From Nematostella vectensis (taxonomy: Eukaryota; Cnidaria; Anthozoa; Actiniaria; Edwardsiidae), in assembly GCF_932526225.1 (NCBI RefSeq), contig NC_064041.1, positions 6,841,042-6,905,041 of the forward strand: DNA of 64,000 nt, in the 5' to 3' direction. Positions 1 to 12,092 of this stretch are shown here, piece after piece (position 1 is the stretch's first letter; every line of letters starts with the position of its first letter). The notes below the pieces were generated by a model. The model was not told where the DNA came from. It did not search any database and worked only from the letters and a program-made list of their open reading frames with translations. Made by a program: the position numbers and the translations under genes.

Positions 1-799
1 ATATAGACTGTTTCCGCCTGCAGAATGCCCAGTACGGACGCATTTTTTCACCTTTATTAACTTTCTTTTAATCAAATTTTAAAGTAGTTTTATAACATTC
101 ATGATGTTTTCTCGTATATGCATTTTTATGTGTTGAAATAGGACGTTTATTGCCTAAGTTAAGGTCTTTAGTCTTGCCGGAACGAATACACACAATCGTG
201 TTATTCATAGCTCAAGTATTTGTTTACTTTTATACAAATCGAATACGATATAGCATTTGATCTAAGGGACTAGAAGAGTTCTACAAATGAAATTTTAAAT
301 GTTGGTAATTTTAAAAGTTTGAATTTTGACGATGGATTTTAGATTTTTTCATAAACGACATTTTTTTTTTTTATATCGTGTGTCACTCCACCCCCAAAAG
401 GCGATTCGGGATTAATGATTTTGTGATTCAGAAAAAAAATCCATACTCACAGATACCCTCCCCCATGGAGTTTGCAATCACTCTGGAGATAGCCAGAGTA
501 CAGTGTTTTATTTACGGAGAAAGCCCTCTCCCCCCCCCCCCCCCCCGCCCCCATAAGACCGGCCCACCCCCTCCCCCCGAGATTCAAACTCCGTCCGTAT
601 GTGCTGGTGAAGGACGAAGGAGAGGGACGGTTGGGGGGGAGGGCTCATTTTTTTTTTCTGTAAACACAGTCAGTCAAATCCTCCTGGTCCAAATTAAAAA
701 AATAACTAAATAAATGATGCGCTGGATGCACTAGTGTTGAAAAAGGGCTTTTCCGAATAACTATATAAATAGCCTATGAACGATATTCCTGTTTTGTAG
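1..799. other. AT-rich sequence upstream of first visible FNBP1-like exon
   Basis: This is most likely intron of the F-BAR gene that follows, because the first recognisable exon at 800 begins in mid-codon. The 5' exons coding for the start of the F-BAR domain were looked for and not found, so they probably lie outside the window. The stretch contains a poly(C) tract around 530-547 and proline-rich low-complexity frames that are not convincing as coding. Confidence 0.5.
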
Positions 800-3700
800 A
801 AAACTGGCAAAATCATTCCACACAAAAAAGAAACATGAAGATGAATTACAGTAAGTAAAACCAAAAATATATAATTATTTTGAGGGCGGAGGAAGGGTTA
901 TCAAAGTAAAGCCACATTCTGTGGGGATATCATAAGATAGATTAAATCTTCAAATTCTTGAAAAAAGGTTATCTCTATTTAATAGACTATATTTAAAGGA
1001 ATTGACTTTTAAGCCAATGCCAATAGCTACCAAAACTCCAGGTGTTATACCTCCCTTATCTACAAGACTCCACTTACTGTACAAATAGCATATGGTGAAT
1101 GACACACCCATCCCCCAGATATGGCGCGGGGTATGAGGAAATCACAAGTATTCGAGAATTTGGATTTTTTTAAATTTAGAAATTGAATCTCTAAAGCTGA
1201 GATTGAGGTCTTCATACCCTGAGAATTCCCCAGGTCTGGGGTCATAGTATATGAAAATGCACAACACCCCCCATGGCTGCCAAAAAATTGGGAAAGTGGG
1301 TCATTTCTTATTGCAAGATAATAAAATACCAGCCACGTTCACAGGGTATGCACCACCCCCCACCCGTCCTTTGGCAAGAATCTTCAATTTCTATGCTTTT
1401 TCCATATAGTACCTATGACTACGCAATCCTGGGTAGCACCTGAAAACTATCCTTTTTCCATATGATACCTATGCCTGACTCCATCCCCACCCCCTCGTCC
1501 CCCAGTTTAAACAGGGTATGTGCCTGCCTCTTGCTTTTTGTTTGGATAATAGGCGACTGGCTTTTCAGGGCTGTGGCAGGGGGCGGGGCACTGGGGGCAT
1601 GTGCCCCCCAAAATTTTTAGAAATTATAAGGAAATTACCAGTAGGGGCGTAGCCCCCATTGTTTTCTTAACGTTTCTGTATCCTGCCCCCCCAATGATTT
1701 GAAGCCAGATATGGCTATGCTTTTGGTGGAAAAATATAAGAAAAAGCAACTTACTCAGCACTTACGAATCAGCCAGGAACTTTGTATGTCAGAAAGGGCT
1801 TATTTTTTATTGAAAGATTTCCATTTTTAATCACTCCCTGGTGTGACAGCCACTGGCATTTTTTGTGTGTGGTTTACTTTGGCGAATTTGTCAATCAAAA
1901 ATTTATGTGATTTCTAAGTGCAAGTCGCCTATTACAGGTACTCATCACATAAAGCATTCTCTGATGTTGTCAAAGAGACAGATGACAAAGCAGGACAGCA
2001 TGAATTGATTGCTGAAAACATGTCGGCTGAGATCTATAAGGAGCTACATAAACTGCACTCTGAGCTGGAACATGAAAAGCGTAAGGTGTGGGAAATGTAT
2101 GGAATTTCTTTATATTTTATCTAGTTTGATTAACTTCTTCCTCCTCCTCCTTTCCTTACTCTTTTCTTTTTTTATTATTATCGTTTCCTTCTCCTTTTAA
2201 TGCTTTTTTTCTGCTTACATTGTCAGCCTGCTAGCCGGCTCTCCGGAGATTCGGGATAGCCGGCTAGCAGTCTATATTGTCATCACCATTATAACCTTTC
2301 TTTGTTTGCCTACTTTTCTCAATCATCATCTTTTACAGATGGTTTCATCAATGTCTACATCATTATTTGTATTGTATTTTATCCTTCCATCCAACCCCCT
2401 TATCTGCTCTCATTTTTCGTTATTTTTGTTTTATCGTTCATCTTCTTGTCTTGTCAGCATTGTAGTGATGCAAAGAAAGAGCAGGACGACATGGATCACT
2501 CTATGCGAGCCTTGGATACTGTAAGTCTTACAGTTACTGTACAACAGTATGATTGCATTATCATCCTTTTGTCAAACAAAATCTTATCATATAACATAAG
2601 TATATAATGTTGTTTAATAAATATCAATGTTATATCTAGTTCTTGTCGTTTGTATACAACCCAATTCATCGCAGTGCTACTGTACTATATTGAACTTCAA
2701 CAACAACGTCACTTTGCAATTTTGCACTCAGCAAAATAATGTGTACTCTTTGATCTGCACGGAATTAGGTTGAATTGTATTTTGCACAAAGTATCCCCCT
2801 CTCCTTTTATGGTATGACGAAAACAAACATCCATTATTCTGTGTTCTTTTACACATATTTTAGAGTAAGAAGGCGTATGAAAAAGCAAAGTTTGAAGCAG
2901 AGCAAGCGTTGCAGGCATATCAGAAGGCAGAACAGGACTCAAACATAGCCAAAGTACAAATCGAAAAGGTGATGAAAATGGAACGTGAGCATTTTTGTGT
3001 TTTGTTGGTGCAATATCTTTTCAAAAACGTAAAAATCGAAGGTTTTCATTTCGCTTTTGGTTTATTAAAAGCTTCGGGGATCTCACAAAGAAAAGGGCCA
3101 AGCAGCCGATCGGGCAAAGGAGGAGTATCAAAACCAACTGCAGATGACGAACAACAAACAGATGCTTCACTACAATACAGATATGCCAGCGATTTTCGAT
3201 GTATGTTCAAGTGCACTGTAATTTGTGGAAGACCTAGGGGTTGTATCCAATAACATGCCCACCCGCCCCCAGCCAGCACCATCCCCTAACCCCACCCCCC
3301 CCCCCCCCCCCTCATCCCCTCAAAGCAAACCTTAACTTCCCGATACCTTTTTCCCCCATTCAATGACGGACGCCTTACAAACTTGTTGGTGTCGGGGGAG
3401 GGAGAGAGGGGTGTGCTGGAGGGGTGTCAGGGAAAAGAGGACAGGATACAGGATATGGATGGAAAGAATGCCTAAAGACGATGTAAAGATAGAGAGAAAA
3501 GGTGCAACGCGTAGGAAGTTACAAGAGTTGACAGACAATGAGTTTTAAGTTTGACTCCTGTCTTTTTGTAGGAAATCCAAAAGATGGAAGAGAAACGAAT
3601 CGCTCGTGTGGGCGAGCTGTTGGTGCATTATTCAGAGGTTGAGTCCAAAGTGATGCCGATTCTTCAGAAGTGTCTGGATAACATCAAAACCATTGGCGCC

Positions 3701-6700
3701 TCTGTTGACGGGCCCAAGGTAGTTATCCATGGGTGATGACGACACGCCTGACAGACGGGATTCGTAAAAATCTTCGGGGACCAAGGGCGAGGCGGAACAA
3801 GGCCGAGGCGGAACAAGGCCGGTGGGGGAGAGGGGGGGGGGGGGCTAAATTATCATTTACGCAGTTCCCCTTCCCCCCATAAAATAAGATCTAGTTAACG
3901 TTTAATGCTGCGAGATTTTCAGAGTTTTTTTTCTCTTATATGTTTCAAATCTATTAAAACGTTTCTAATACAGTTTAGGTGTTTGAATTTTTAACCGATT
4001 GATTGTAGACAAAAACAGACCATCTCCTTTTTGTGTACAGGATACAATGCAGCTCATCGAGCTGAACAAGACCGCTCTGACCCCCCCTGGGGATATACAG
4101 TTTGAAGAGTGCACACCCAGTCGACAAAAAGGTCCATTGATGATTGACAGGAAAGCGAAGTTAGCTTCATTCTGGAAAAAGCATAAGGTACCGTTTTTTT
4201 TTCGAATAATACACAAGATACAATACCCCTATTAAGTGACTACCCACAGGCACCCTCTAGCACCTTTTCTGCTAGGTTTTCAAAGGAGATTCAAAGAATG
4301 GATGAACCTCTTGTAAAAGTAGCTTGAAGCAGACCCGTACCCAAGAGTTTTCTTCGGGGGGGGGGGGGGGGGGTGCGAAATCCGAAAAAGTGGACCTAAT
4401 ATTTCCGGGGGGGGGGGGGGGGTTGGGAAGGGATTTCTGTGATAAAATTCTGACCATGCCTTTGCAGTATCTCCACGGGACGTTTGTAGGATTTGCTTAC
4501 ATACCAGAGTGATCTAGCTGATGCTTAATAGTTTTGTCTGCAAATAATTAGCACGTCTATTGAGAACCGAAAGTGTACCTTTGGCCGCACCCCCTCCCCC
4601 CCCCTCTCCTTGGGTACGGGCCTGTTGAAGTGCTGTAAAAGATGTTGGTTAAGTTTTGTTGAAGAAAAAAGTTGCTGGCACGAAACCAAACAAGTAGCGT
4701 CCATCCAATTTGGACCGGAATTTTAGTTGTATGTTTATGTGTTTCAGAATAAGACACGTGAAGCTCGAGAGATCAAGGCAGGGGCGTATTCCAAACTTTA
4801 TAAAGGGATTGGTCATGAGTTTGACACTTTATACGTTACTTTATTAGTGACACGAGCTTGAATTAACGCCACAAGTGTGGATATCCATCCGATCGCCCCC
4901 CCCCCCCCCCCACCCTCTGTAACCGCCCCTTCTAGATTAAGAGCATTGTACAAATAAGTTGTTTTTGTGCACTCTCACAAACAGGGAGGAAGTACAAGTG
5001 GTGGAAATGACTTCCAATCACTTCCCCCAGGCCAGAAAATCCGCATCTGCAAGAAAAAGGTCGACAAATTCCAAGCGGAGTACACCAAACTTCAGACTTC
5101 CAGGTATACTCTTTATATTTTATGTTCTATTTAATCTTTTACGCCAAAACTATGGCATTTCACAGAAGTTCATGCGTTGCAGTATTTTCCCTATTCACCC
5201 TTGTGAATCAATCGTTTTTACACAGAAATGCTTGTAATACGTTTTGTCATAGCCAATTTTTATTACTGATTGGTAAGATGGATCAGGGCGGAGGGCAGCT
5301 CATTTGACAGCATCTTCCCTGGCGACTGCTAAAACAGGGAGGGGTAGGGGGGTTGCTTTTCAAACTTTTACGGCAATAGGCCATTCCTTCTATTAGCATG
5401 CGCTCGCACTCGACATGTAAGCCTACCTCAACTCCCGTCATGCAGCGTGCGTTTCGTTTGATGCCAGCTTAAAAAAGCGCGCGTTGCATTCTGGTAGTTG
5501 AGGTAGGTTTCTATAATAATGCGCGCGCAAGCTTATAGCTTTAATGGCCTATTGCCAAGACTGTGTTTTTTTGATTACGAGGGTTTTATTAAATAAAAGG
5601 AACGTTTTTATCTCAGGGATGGAATGGTGAAAATGGTAAGTGCGTTTCAGCAAAACCCTGCAATGGGCGTCGACATAGACAAGGTGGAGCAGGAGTTAGC
5701 TGACAACGCCCAACAGTTGGACAAAGTAGGAGAGGAGCTCTTTAAATACCAGGTAGGAGCGAAGGCTTTAAGTAAGATGGCATCTAATTCCTTTCTACTT
5801 CTGGACACTTCTCTTGACGTTTTGTTACTCTCGCGGATGACGGCATATTAGATTGGTAATATTACGAATCGGATGCACACGGTGCATGGCCAGGCGACCG
5901 CGTCCACGTTCTGTTTTTATGTCGCTGTTGAAATGTTGTTGTACAGTAGAGAAGAAGCAGCTATTGTAGCTGTGACCAGTATTCATGCCGGGGTGAATGA
6001 CCAGTGTCTGTAAAGGATGTTTACCTTATTTTAACTGTAATCAAGGCCGTCATTAGAAACAGACCAGTTTTAATTATAGGATATGGCATTACAGCTACAT
6101 CAACACGCACTAGAAAATGACCATCTATGTCGCTGCTTCTGTTACTGTCGCTGGAGCTGTTGTCGGCTATATTTTTTTTTTCATTATATTATTCTTTATT
6201 TTATTTGTAGTCTTTCCTAGCAGCATTAGAAAACAAACCAGTGCCGGACCCTCCCCCGAAGTATTCGACTTCTGCGCCTGTACAGCCTCCCCCTGCCCCC
6301 ACCCCTGTTGGCAGTACCCCTTCAGACCCACCCCCCGCCCCGAGTCTCCTCGTTGCTCCCCTTGAGGAAGAAGATATAGAATTCGATGATGACCTACATT
6401 GTACAGTTCTTTATGAGTTTCAAGGTAAGCTGTGCTAACGAATGGGATAGGTTTGCTTCTCAACCCAGATAGTTGATAGCTATAGATAGAGAGATAGATC
6501 ATGAATGGATAGATAGTGGATTATTTGTGAAGCTTGGAAAATATTCAATTATACAACAATTTCTTCCCGAAAAGTGGATTGTGACATTTGGAACATAAAA
6601 CATTTTTCAGGTGGTCGTTTTCAAAACCAGCTCTATATGACATCTTTAGGCATGATGAATTTAGTTTATTGTATGCGCTGTATTGTTTAGCCATCCCCTG

Positions 6701-6983
6701 GGTGCTAGAGTACCCAAGTTTCATTTGTTTATCCACCTATAAACCAAAGAGTTGCATAGCCGTTTTGACTGAGAATATGAACGAGTAAAACTTGAAGACT
6801 TGTAGCTTAACCATGCGTTCTTTTAATATCTTTGCAGCGACAAACGACGGAGAATTGTCAGTAACTGTAGGCGAAGACTTGCAAGTTCTGGAGATGGACC
6901 TTGATGATAGTGGATGGACAAAGGTTTTAAAGGGAGAGAGCGAGGGATATGTACCGACTGCATATCTGCAGATCTTAGACTGA
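800..6983 (+). CDS. FNBP1: F-BAR, HR1 and SH3 protein of the CIP4/FNBP1/TOCA-1 family (5' partial)
   Basis: Twelve exons join in phase to give about 477 residues: 800-850, 1938-2085, 2458-2520, 2864-2968, 3072-3200, 3572-3718, 4041-4187, 4748-4777, 4985-5103, 5617-5752, 6211-6424 and 6838-6983 (stop TGA). The first half is F-BAR coiled coil, with family motifs such as DKAGQHELIAENM and TPPGDIQFEE. The HR1 domain (LPPGQKIRICKKK to ELFKYQ) covers the exons at 4985 and 5617. A proline-rich linker (PDPPPKYSTSAPVQPPPAP) precedes a C-terminal SH3 with ALYEF-like start and EGYVPTAYLQ end. Family members bend membranes, bind Cdc42 through HR1 and recruit N-WASP or dynamin through SH3. The N-terminal F-BAR exons are outside the window. 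Vertebrates have three paralogues (TRIP10, FNBP1, FNBP1L); this is probably the pre-duplication homologue, so the symbol stands for the family. The 10-codon exon at 4748 appears to use a GC donor. Confidence 0.9.
2227..2270. repeat. Short hairpin in FNBP1-like intron
   Basis: The arms TGCTAGCCGGCT and AGCCGGCTAGCA face each other across about 20 bases. It looks like the end or remnant of a small inverted-repeat element. A weaker relative of the arm (gcctgctagtcgact) occurs near 14270. Confidence 0.5.
4330..4624. mobile_element. MITE with CAGRCCCGTACCCAAG termini and TTGAAG target duplication
   Basis: The left end reads cagacccgtacccaag and the right end is its near-perfect complement, cttgggtacgggcctg. 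The six bases TTGAAG directly precede and directly follow the element, as expected for a target-site duplication. The interior contains two poly(G) tracts and no coding capacity. It sits in the intron between the 4041-4187 and 4748-4777 exons of the F-BAR gene. A related, rearranged copy occurs at 37.4-37.8 kb. Confidence 0.8.
5372..5556. mobile_element. Foldback MITE with GGCAATAGGCCATT ends
   Basis: The ends are GGCAATAGGCCATT and AATGGCCTATTGCC. Inverted similarity continues through most of the element: the internal CCTACCTCAACT on the left is mirrored by AGTTGAGGTAGG on the right. It lies in the intron that splits the HR1 domain of the F-BAR gene. No clear target duplication was seen and there is no ORF. 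Confidence 0.75.
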
Positions 6984-7003
6984 AAGCAACTACAAGTTGG
7001 CTG

Positions 7004-7149
7004 CAGAGCCGTAGCAGGCTCTGGGGGCACAATATAGAAACATAAAGAAAATATTGGGGGGGCATAGCCACGCCCCTCTGGTCATTTCAAAAGTATTCGG
7101 GGGGGGGGGGCACATGCCCCCAGTGCCCCACCCCCAGCTACGGCCCTGG
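7004..7149. mobile_element. hAT-like MITE in the 3' UTR of the F-BAR gene
   Basis: It starts with cagagccgtagc and ends with gctacggccctg, the CAGGGCCGTAGC-type terminus typical of non-autonomous hAT elements. The interior has a poly(G) tract and a gggcacatgcccccagtgcccc segment. A partial relative sits around 1567-1650. It begins about 20 bases after the F-BAR stop codon, so it is probably transcribed as 3' UTR. Confidence 0.65.
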
Positions 7150-7732
7150 ACTGTAAGTGGCCATTGTGCTTGCACTGAGAGCATATAATGGAGGTTTGTT
7201 ATCGCCCAATGGAGATATTCAGGCTTTTGCTATCCAGTCGATTATACTAGGATGACATTGAAGTCTTACAATCAACTGATAAACTTACGCAAACAAGCTG
7301 TCAATGACGCACAAGCGTGAGACAATCGAGCTCAAGAAATTCAAGTCAGGGAATTACCTAACGCGTGCGTCCTAACCAAGCCAAGAAAAAACCAAGAAAA
7401 ACTTTACAGGCAATGGCTCAGTATAATTGCTATGTTATATTAGCGACTGCGTGATGTTTATTTTAATACACTTATCAATGTGTGTGATTGTACTAACTGA
7501 AATACTGTTTTCAAAATAAATGCATCAAGCTAATTTTTTATATCGGTACGCGCATGAAAAAGGCTGTTTGCATAATGGCGAATTTTGACGTTGGATTAGA
7601 ACAATTTAGGAATGAGGAGATAGGGGTGTTTTTGCATTTGTTCAATTACCTACGCGCCCTCTCCCTGCCAGTCTGTTAAAAGACGCGGTCTCGATTCTAA
7701 CGTGGTTACTTTCTTCCTCTCATCCATTCTAG

Positions 7733-7902
7733 TCCCAGGCGTTCCTACCCGGGTTTCTCATCGGGTTTCCTGTGATCAGTAAGATCGGTGACATCACAGG
7801 AAACCATCTTTCCGAACCTGTTTTGTGGGTAAGCTCGACCCAGATCCCACGCTGACTCTAGGTTCATCTCCAACACAGAAAACCCGGTACGAGCGCCTGG
7901 GA
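7733..7902. mobile_element. MITE with TCCCAGGCG inverted ends
   Basis: Left end tcccaggcgttcctacccgg pairs with right end ccggtacgagcgcctggga. An internal palindrome (tttcctgtgat to atcacaggaaa) suggests a foldback structure. No ORF and no clear target duplication. Confidence 0.65.
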
Positions 7903-8431
7903 GGCTTTCAGCGAATCTCTTGACTGGTCATCTAGGTACTTCCAGAACAGCTGCGAGGACTGGTGGTTAAAAGCTTGAGCCAACCCCCCTTTAGCGAAGA
8001 GCTAGATCCGCCCCTGAAGCCGGTCGGCACGTCGCTAGAATGAGGATGAACCACTTAAAATGATCATTTATGCTGAAAGTTTGTTATTATTTAACTTTTT
8101 GTTTATACGATATTTGATTGAAAGTATCTTTGTTAATTAGCTTAAATTATAGCCAATGGAAATGGATGCTTTTTGGGACTCAATGTACGTGAGCGTAAAA
8201 TGGCAGCGGAACTGGCCCTCTTTACTCTGTTGGTTGCGCACTCTAGCATGCACCACGGTTAACACAGGAAACGATTGAAGTGTGTCTTTTCTTTACGCCA
8301 GAGGGACATACTGTGCGGTGAAGGCATCGGACCATTCAGCAGACTATAGTATTCAAAACTAAGGAAACGTTCATATAAACAGTCGTCGCCATCAGGCAGG
8401 GTTTCCCTTTTTCAATATCCCATTTTTTTTT

Positions 8432-8743
8432 CTAAGAATGTCTATACTGGCTGGGCCGTTATCATTTTTGGAGCATTTTAAGGCTGAAAATATTCTAAAC
8501 GATGTTCTTAAATTTTAGTGTATATAAAGGTATAATACCAAATGACTAATTAGGGAAAAATATGATACTCATTGAATAATTAGGAATAACACAAATGATT
8601 AATAGCAATCAATATAAAAGGATAATTTGATTCTGTATTGTAGAGCGCATCAGGACTGAAAAAGCAATATATTTTTCTGCTAGCCTCGCAATTTCTAGCA
8701 TATTCTTCAAATTTAGTGAAATCTCAGGCTGGACGTTCTTATA
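8432..8743. mobile_element. Short copy of the TATAAGAACGTC-ended repeat
   Basis: A segment beginning ggctgggccgttat and containing ttttaaggctgaa and gatgttcttaaattttagtg recurs at 21729-21875 with strong similarity. The ends (ctaagaatgtc and gacgttcttata) are imperfect inverted repeats. This copy is about 310 bp; the second copy spans about 1.66 kb because it carries an insertion. Confidence 0.6.
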
Positions 8744-11700
8744 AAAAAGGTTTTTATAAAAAAATAGTATAGCGCATCCTACTTTGTTCTCCCACAACTC
8801 CCTGGTTCTCTTCACCACATGCTTGGATGGAAAAGGGCGGATGGAGTGTGCCGTTTGGTTGTTGCGCAAAGCGTTACAAAACCCTTCGATCACCATATAT
8901 CTCTATAGTATTTGGAGAAACTTCATGAACGCCTTATCACAGTTATTCTACAAAAGAAAGTGCTAAAGAACTTCACATCTTAGTTTATAAATGATCGAGC
9001 CTTTGTTTAGCTCGTAGCTGGGGCTCAGCACAGTAACGGCTTACTAAAAGGCGCGCGCAGCTACCGGAACAGGAAACGATCCTACGGCACGGGCACATCC
9101 GCTGACACGCCAATACCAACATCGAATTTATAAAATAAAGCTGCAATGCGCTAAAGCAAGGCGTACATTAAACTCAGGAGCGAAGCTTTATAATGTTGAT
9201 CTCTCATCCCAAAAATAAAGCTGATCCATGATTCCATATACCTCAATCAATCAATTTTATTGGTAAAACTTGGCCCGGAGCCTTGTTTAACTAAACAATT
9301 CTTTTACTCCCCTGACGCTCGAGGTTTCAGACACGATGTCTTGTTAAACGGAAACCGAAATAAAGAAATAAGATTAACAGGAATGTAATTCAAAGAATTG
9401 AATACGAGTTGGGTTTACATTAGGGAGTTTGGTTTACCTCTGTTTTGCCTGCTCGATACGTTTTTTCGTGGTCAAATGGTCTATTTTTTTTTAAATCTGC
9501 TGGTCTGTCCCCTGTTTCTTTTAGCCAAAGTTTCCTAGTTCTATAGTTTTTCTCTAAATTTAGAATTGCTCGATTTTTTTTTTTTTTTTTTTTTTGGATT
9601 TTCGTTATTCGTGGTCCCTCGGAAAATATTTCCGTATCACGTCAATATAGGATTCTTCTTATAATAGAATTCATTGATTAGTAAATTATATTTGGAAAAA
9701 AACAGGGGCGTGTCTTCAGTAAATGACGGTGGGGTCCAGAATATTTAGCACTAACCAGGTATTTATTACGGTAAAATCGGCATCCTGAAAAGCTAGGAAT
9801 AGGCCAGATCCGTCTTCTAAGCTAGGAACCTCCCCCCCCCCCCCCCCCCCTTCCCACCCATTCCCCCCTCCCCCCCCCCCCCCCCCGCCTTCCCTAATTG
9901 TATTTACTACGGAAGGTTTTCTCTGAATTCAAATACATGAAAAAGTCGACTATTTGAGAAAACCGCAAAACAATAAAATAGACAATCTCATTGTCCCGTT
10001 TCCCGCGGGATTGTATGACGTCATGGAGGGCAGTGGTTGGCTGTATTGTGTTACCCACAATATGAGTAATCAAAACTCACTGGAAACCTTTGTGAATTCA
10101 TAAACCAGCTAATTCTCTCGCCGGCGTGGTACAAACAATTACATTAGCGAACATAGAGCCGAAAGCACCCAGTAATTGACTGGTGTATTTGAAAATGACT
10201 TCTTTGTGATAAGGTAAGCGAAACCGAACTCTTCGGAGACTTGAAATGTTAGATTTTGTTTGTGTTCGGTGCTGTCAGCCAGAGATTAACTTATCTATCT
10301 ATCCCTCAGGACAAACCTTTTGCTCTACTTCTTCTGTCATATTTCTGTCTGACAACTAAAGCTATTTACTGTGACTTCACAGTACATCTTAAGACATTTT
10401 GGTATTTAAAACTCATCTTTCATTTAATTGCGCCTGTATATTAGAATGCTATTTTAGTAATTATAAAAACATCGCAATAATTTCTTGTGAATTATTGAAA
10501 TATTCGCGCGAATATTTATTAGTATACTGATCAATGGCCTAGCTTGTTAGATACCCTAAGAATCAATTGTGAATAGTTGTGAAGAGTTTATCAAAACATA
10601 GCGCACTTAAAAGCAATAAATACCATATTCATTGGCCTAGTTATACCACGTCTATCAACATTCACCAAAAAATGCAAAACTATGAGCAATTTCCGGTCCG
10701 CAATTGCCTAAAAATAGAGAATATTCCTCAAATAGCTTCCGATAATTAGATTCTGTTAAATGCTTTTAAATCTCCTGTTTTCCTCTGTTGAAATTAAAAT
10801 GTTCTCCAAATATCTGTCGGTTGATGTGAAATAATTCGATGACAATTTATATTCACGTATCAATCTTCGATCCTCTAATAACTAACCAAATAATTAATCT
10901 ATGTTACAGCAGAACAATGCTTACAGTGTTTCAGCAGTGTTTTTAACCGAACACTGTGCTTTTCAACCGGTTTCTGTGTGCTTAGATAAAATGGCGAGCT
11001 GTGAGTGACCTCCTTGGCCGCCAAAATATGTTTCTCGGCTGACAATAGTGGCACTTTGTCTCAATGTCACCTCTGTCGCCAGGTCAATATAGTCTCCCGT
11101 TGTAGTGACAATCTACTAATAAAGCCTTTTTCCAGCTGTTGGACTATTATAGCACGTCGTACGTGTCACAGCGTAAGAATTTTTAAATTCAATTTTTTTT
11201 TAAATTAAAAGCGTTTGCTTATTGTTGTATTCAAAAATGCAGCAAATTTACAACCACATGACATTTATTTATGGCGAGATAATTCGCAAGAATCCTTGTG
11301 AGTTATTAGTGACCAGCAGTGCAGCGAAATATTAATGAAAGCAAGTAACCTTTACTGAAATAACAAGAATATATACCCACCATAACAACGACACTATATT
11401 TCGCGGGCACTTAATTTTTCGAAAAAATTAGACAAAAAAAATTAAATTGTTAATTTCGCGATTTGAGGCAATTTTTTTTTTTTGGGGGGGGGGGGGGGGG
11501 ATTAAATTTCAAAAGCACAACTTTTTTCCTCGATAATGTTTTTAAACACACGGACAAAACAAAGCGGAAAAGTATAACAGAACAGAAAAACTATATATGC
11601 CTCGTTTTGTGTTTGTATTTTTTCAAACATATTATATTTACATCGAAAGCCGTGAAACATGTGAAAAATGCAAGTTCTAGATGGTCGCATCAGTTTTGGG

Positions 11701-11835
11701 GAAAAGGAGAAAAATATAGGAGGCTATTAAATCTCGCAATTAAAATCCATGGCCGAATTAAACTTGGGGTGGTACTGAGTGGGTATGTCAGTTCTCAATT
11801 ATAAATTTTTCAACTCTTATATATAGTTTGCATAT
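8744..11835. other. Intergenic spacer without recognisable genes
   Basis: No exon with supporting splice sites and family similarity was found on either strand. The stretch holds a poly(T) run near 9570, poly(C) tracts at about 9833-9850 and 9866-9886, a poly(G) tract near 11485-11500, and AT-rich sequence. A short ATG reading (MAS) followed by GTGAGT at 10991 could be a first exon, but nothing downstream joins it in phase. Confidence 0.5.
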
Positions 11836-12029
11836 TGTGTAGTTCTAGAACATATCCATACCCCCTCTCCCCCATGGAGGGGATTTCCAGGGGGGAAATG
11901 ACCTTTTTCCTTAACAGTAACTGTATTTAATTTTTTCCAGGGGTTTGAAAATTCCAGAGGGGTGGGGGGCCGTACCTCCGACCCCCTCCATGGGGGGAGG
12001 GAGGGATGGATATTTTCTGGAACTACACA
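11836..12029. mobile_element. TGTGTAGTTC MITE, copy A (next to BCAR3-like start)
   Basis: Inverted ends tgtgtagttctagaa and ttctggaactacaca enclose GC-rich filler with CCATGGAGGGG-type palindromes. It is one of three copies in this window; the others are at 50795-50989 and 56473-56655. This copy ends about 45 bases before the splice acceptor in front of the first coding exon of the BCAR3-like gene. Confidence 0.85.
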
Positions 12030-12092
12030 TTGAGAGGAAGGATGTGGATTGTTGTGTTGTCTTTCTGTTTTTAGGACGTATTTCAAAACAAA

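Noticed and set aside
10991..11000. ATGGCGAGCT followed by GTGAGT as a first coding exon of the BCAR3-like gene
   Set aside because: Splicing to the acceptor at 12074 would create a stop (T plus GA), so it cannot supply the N-terminus.
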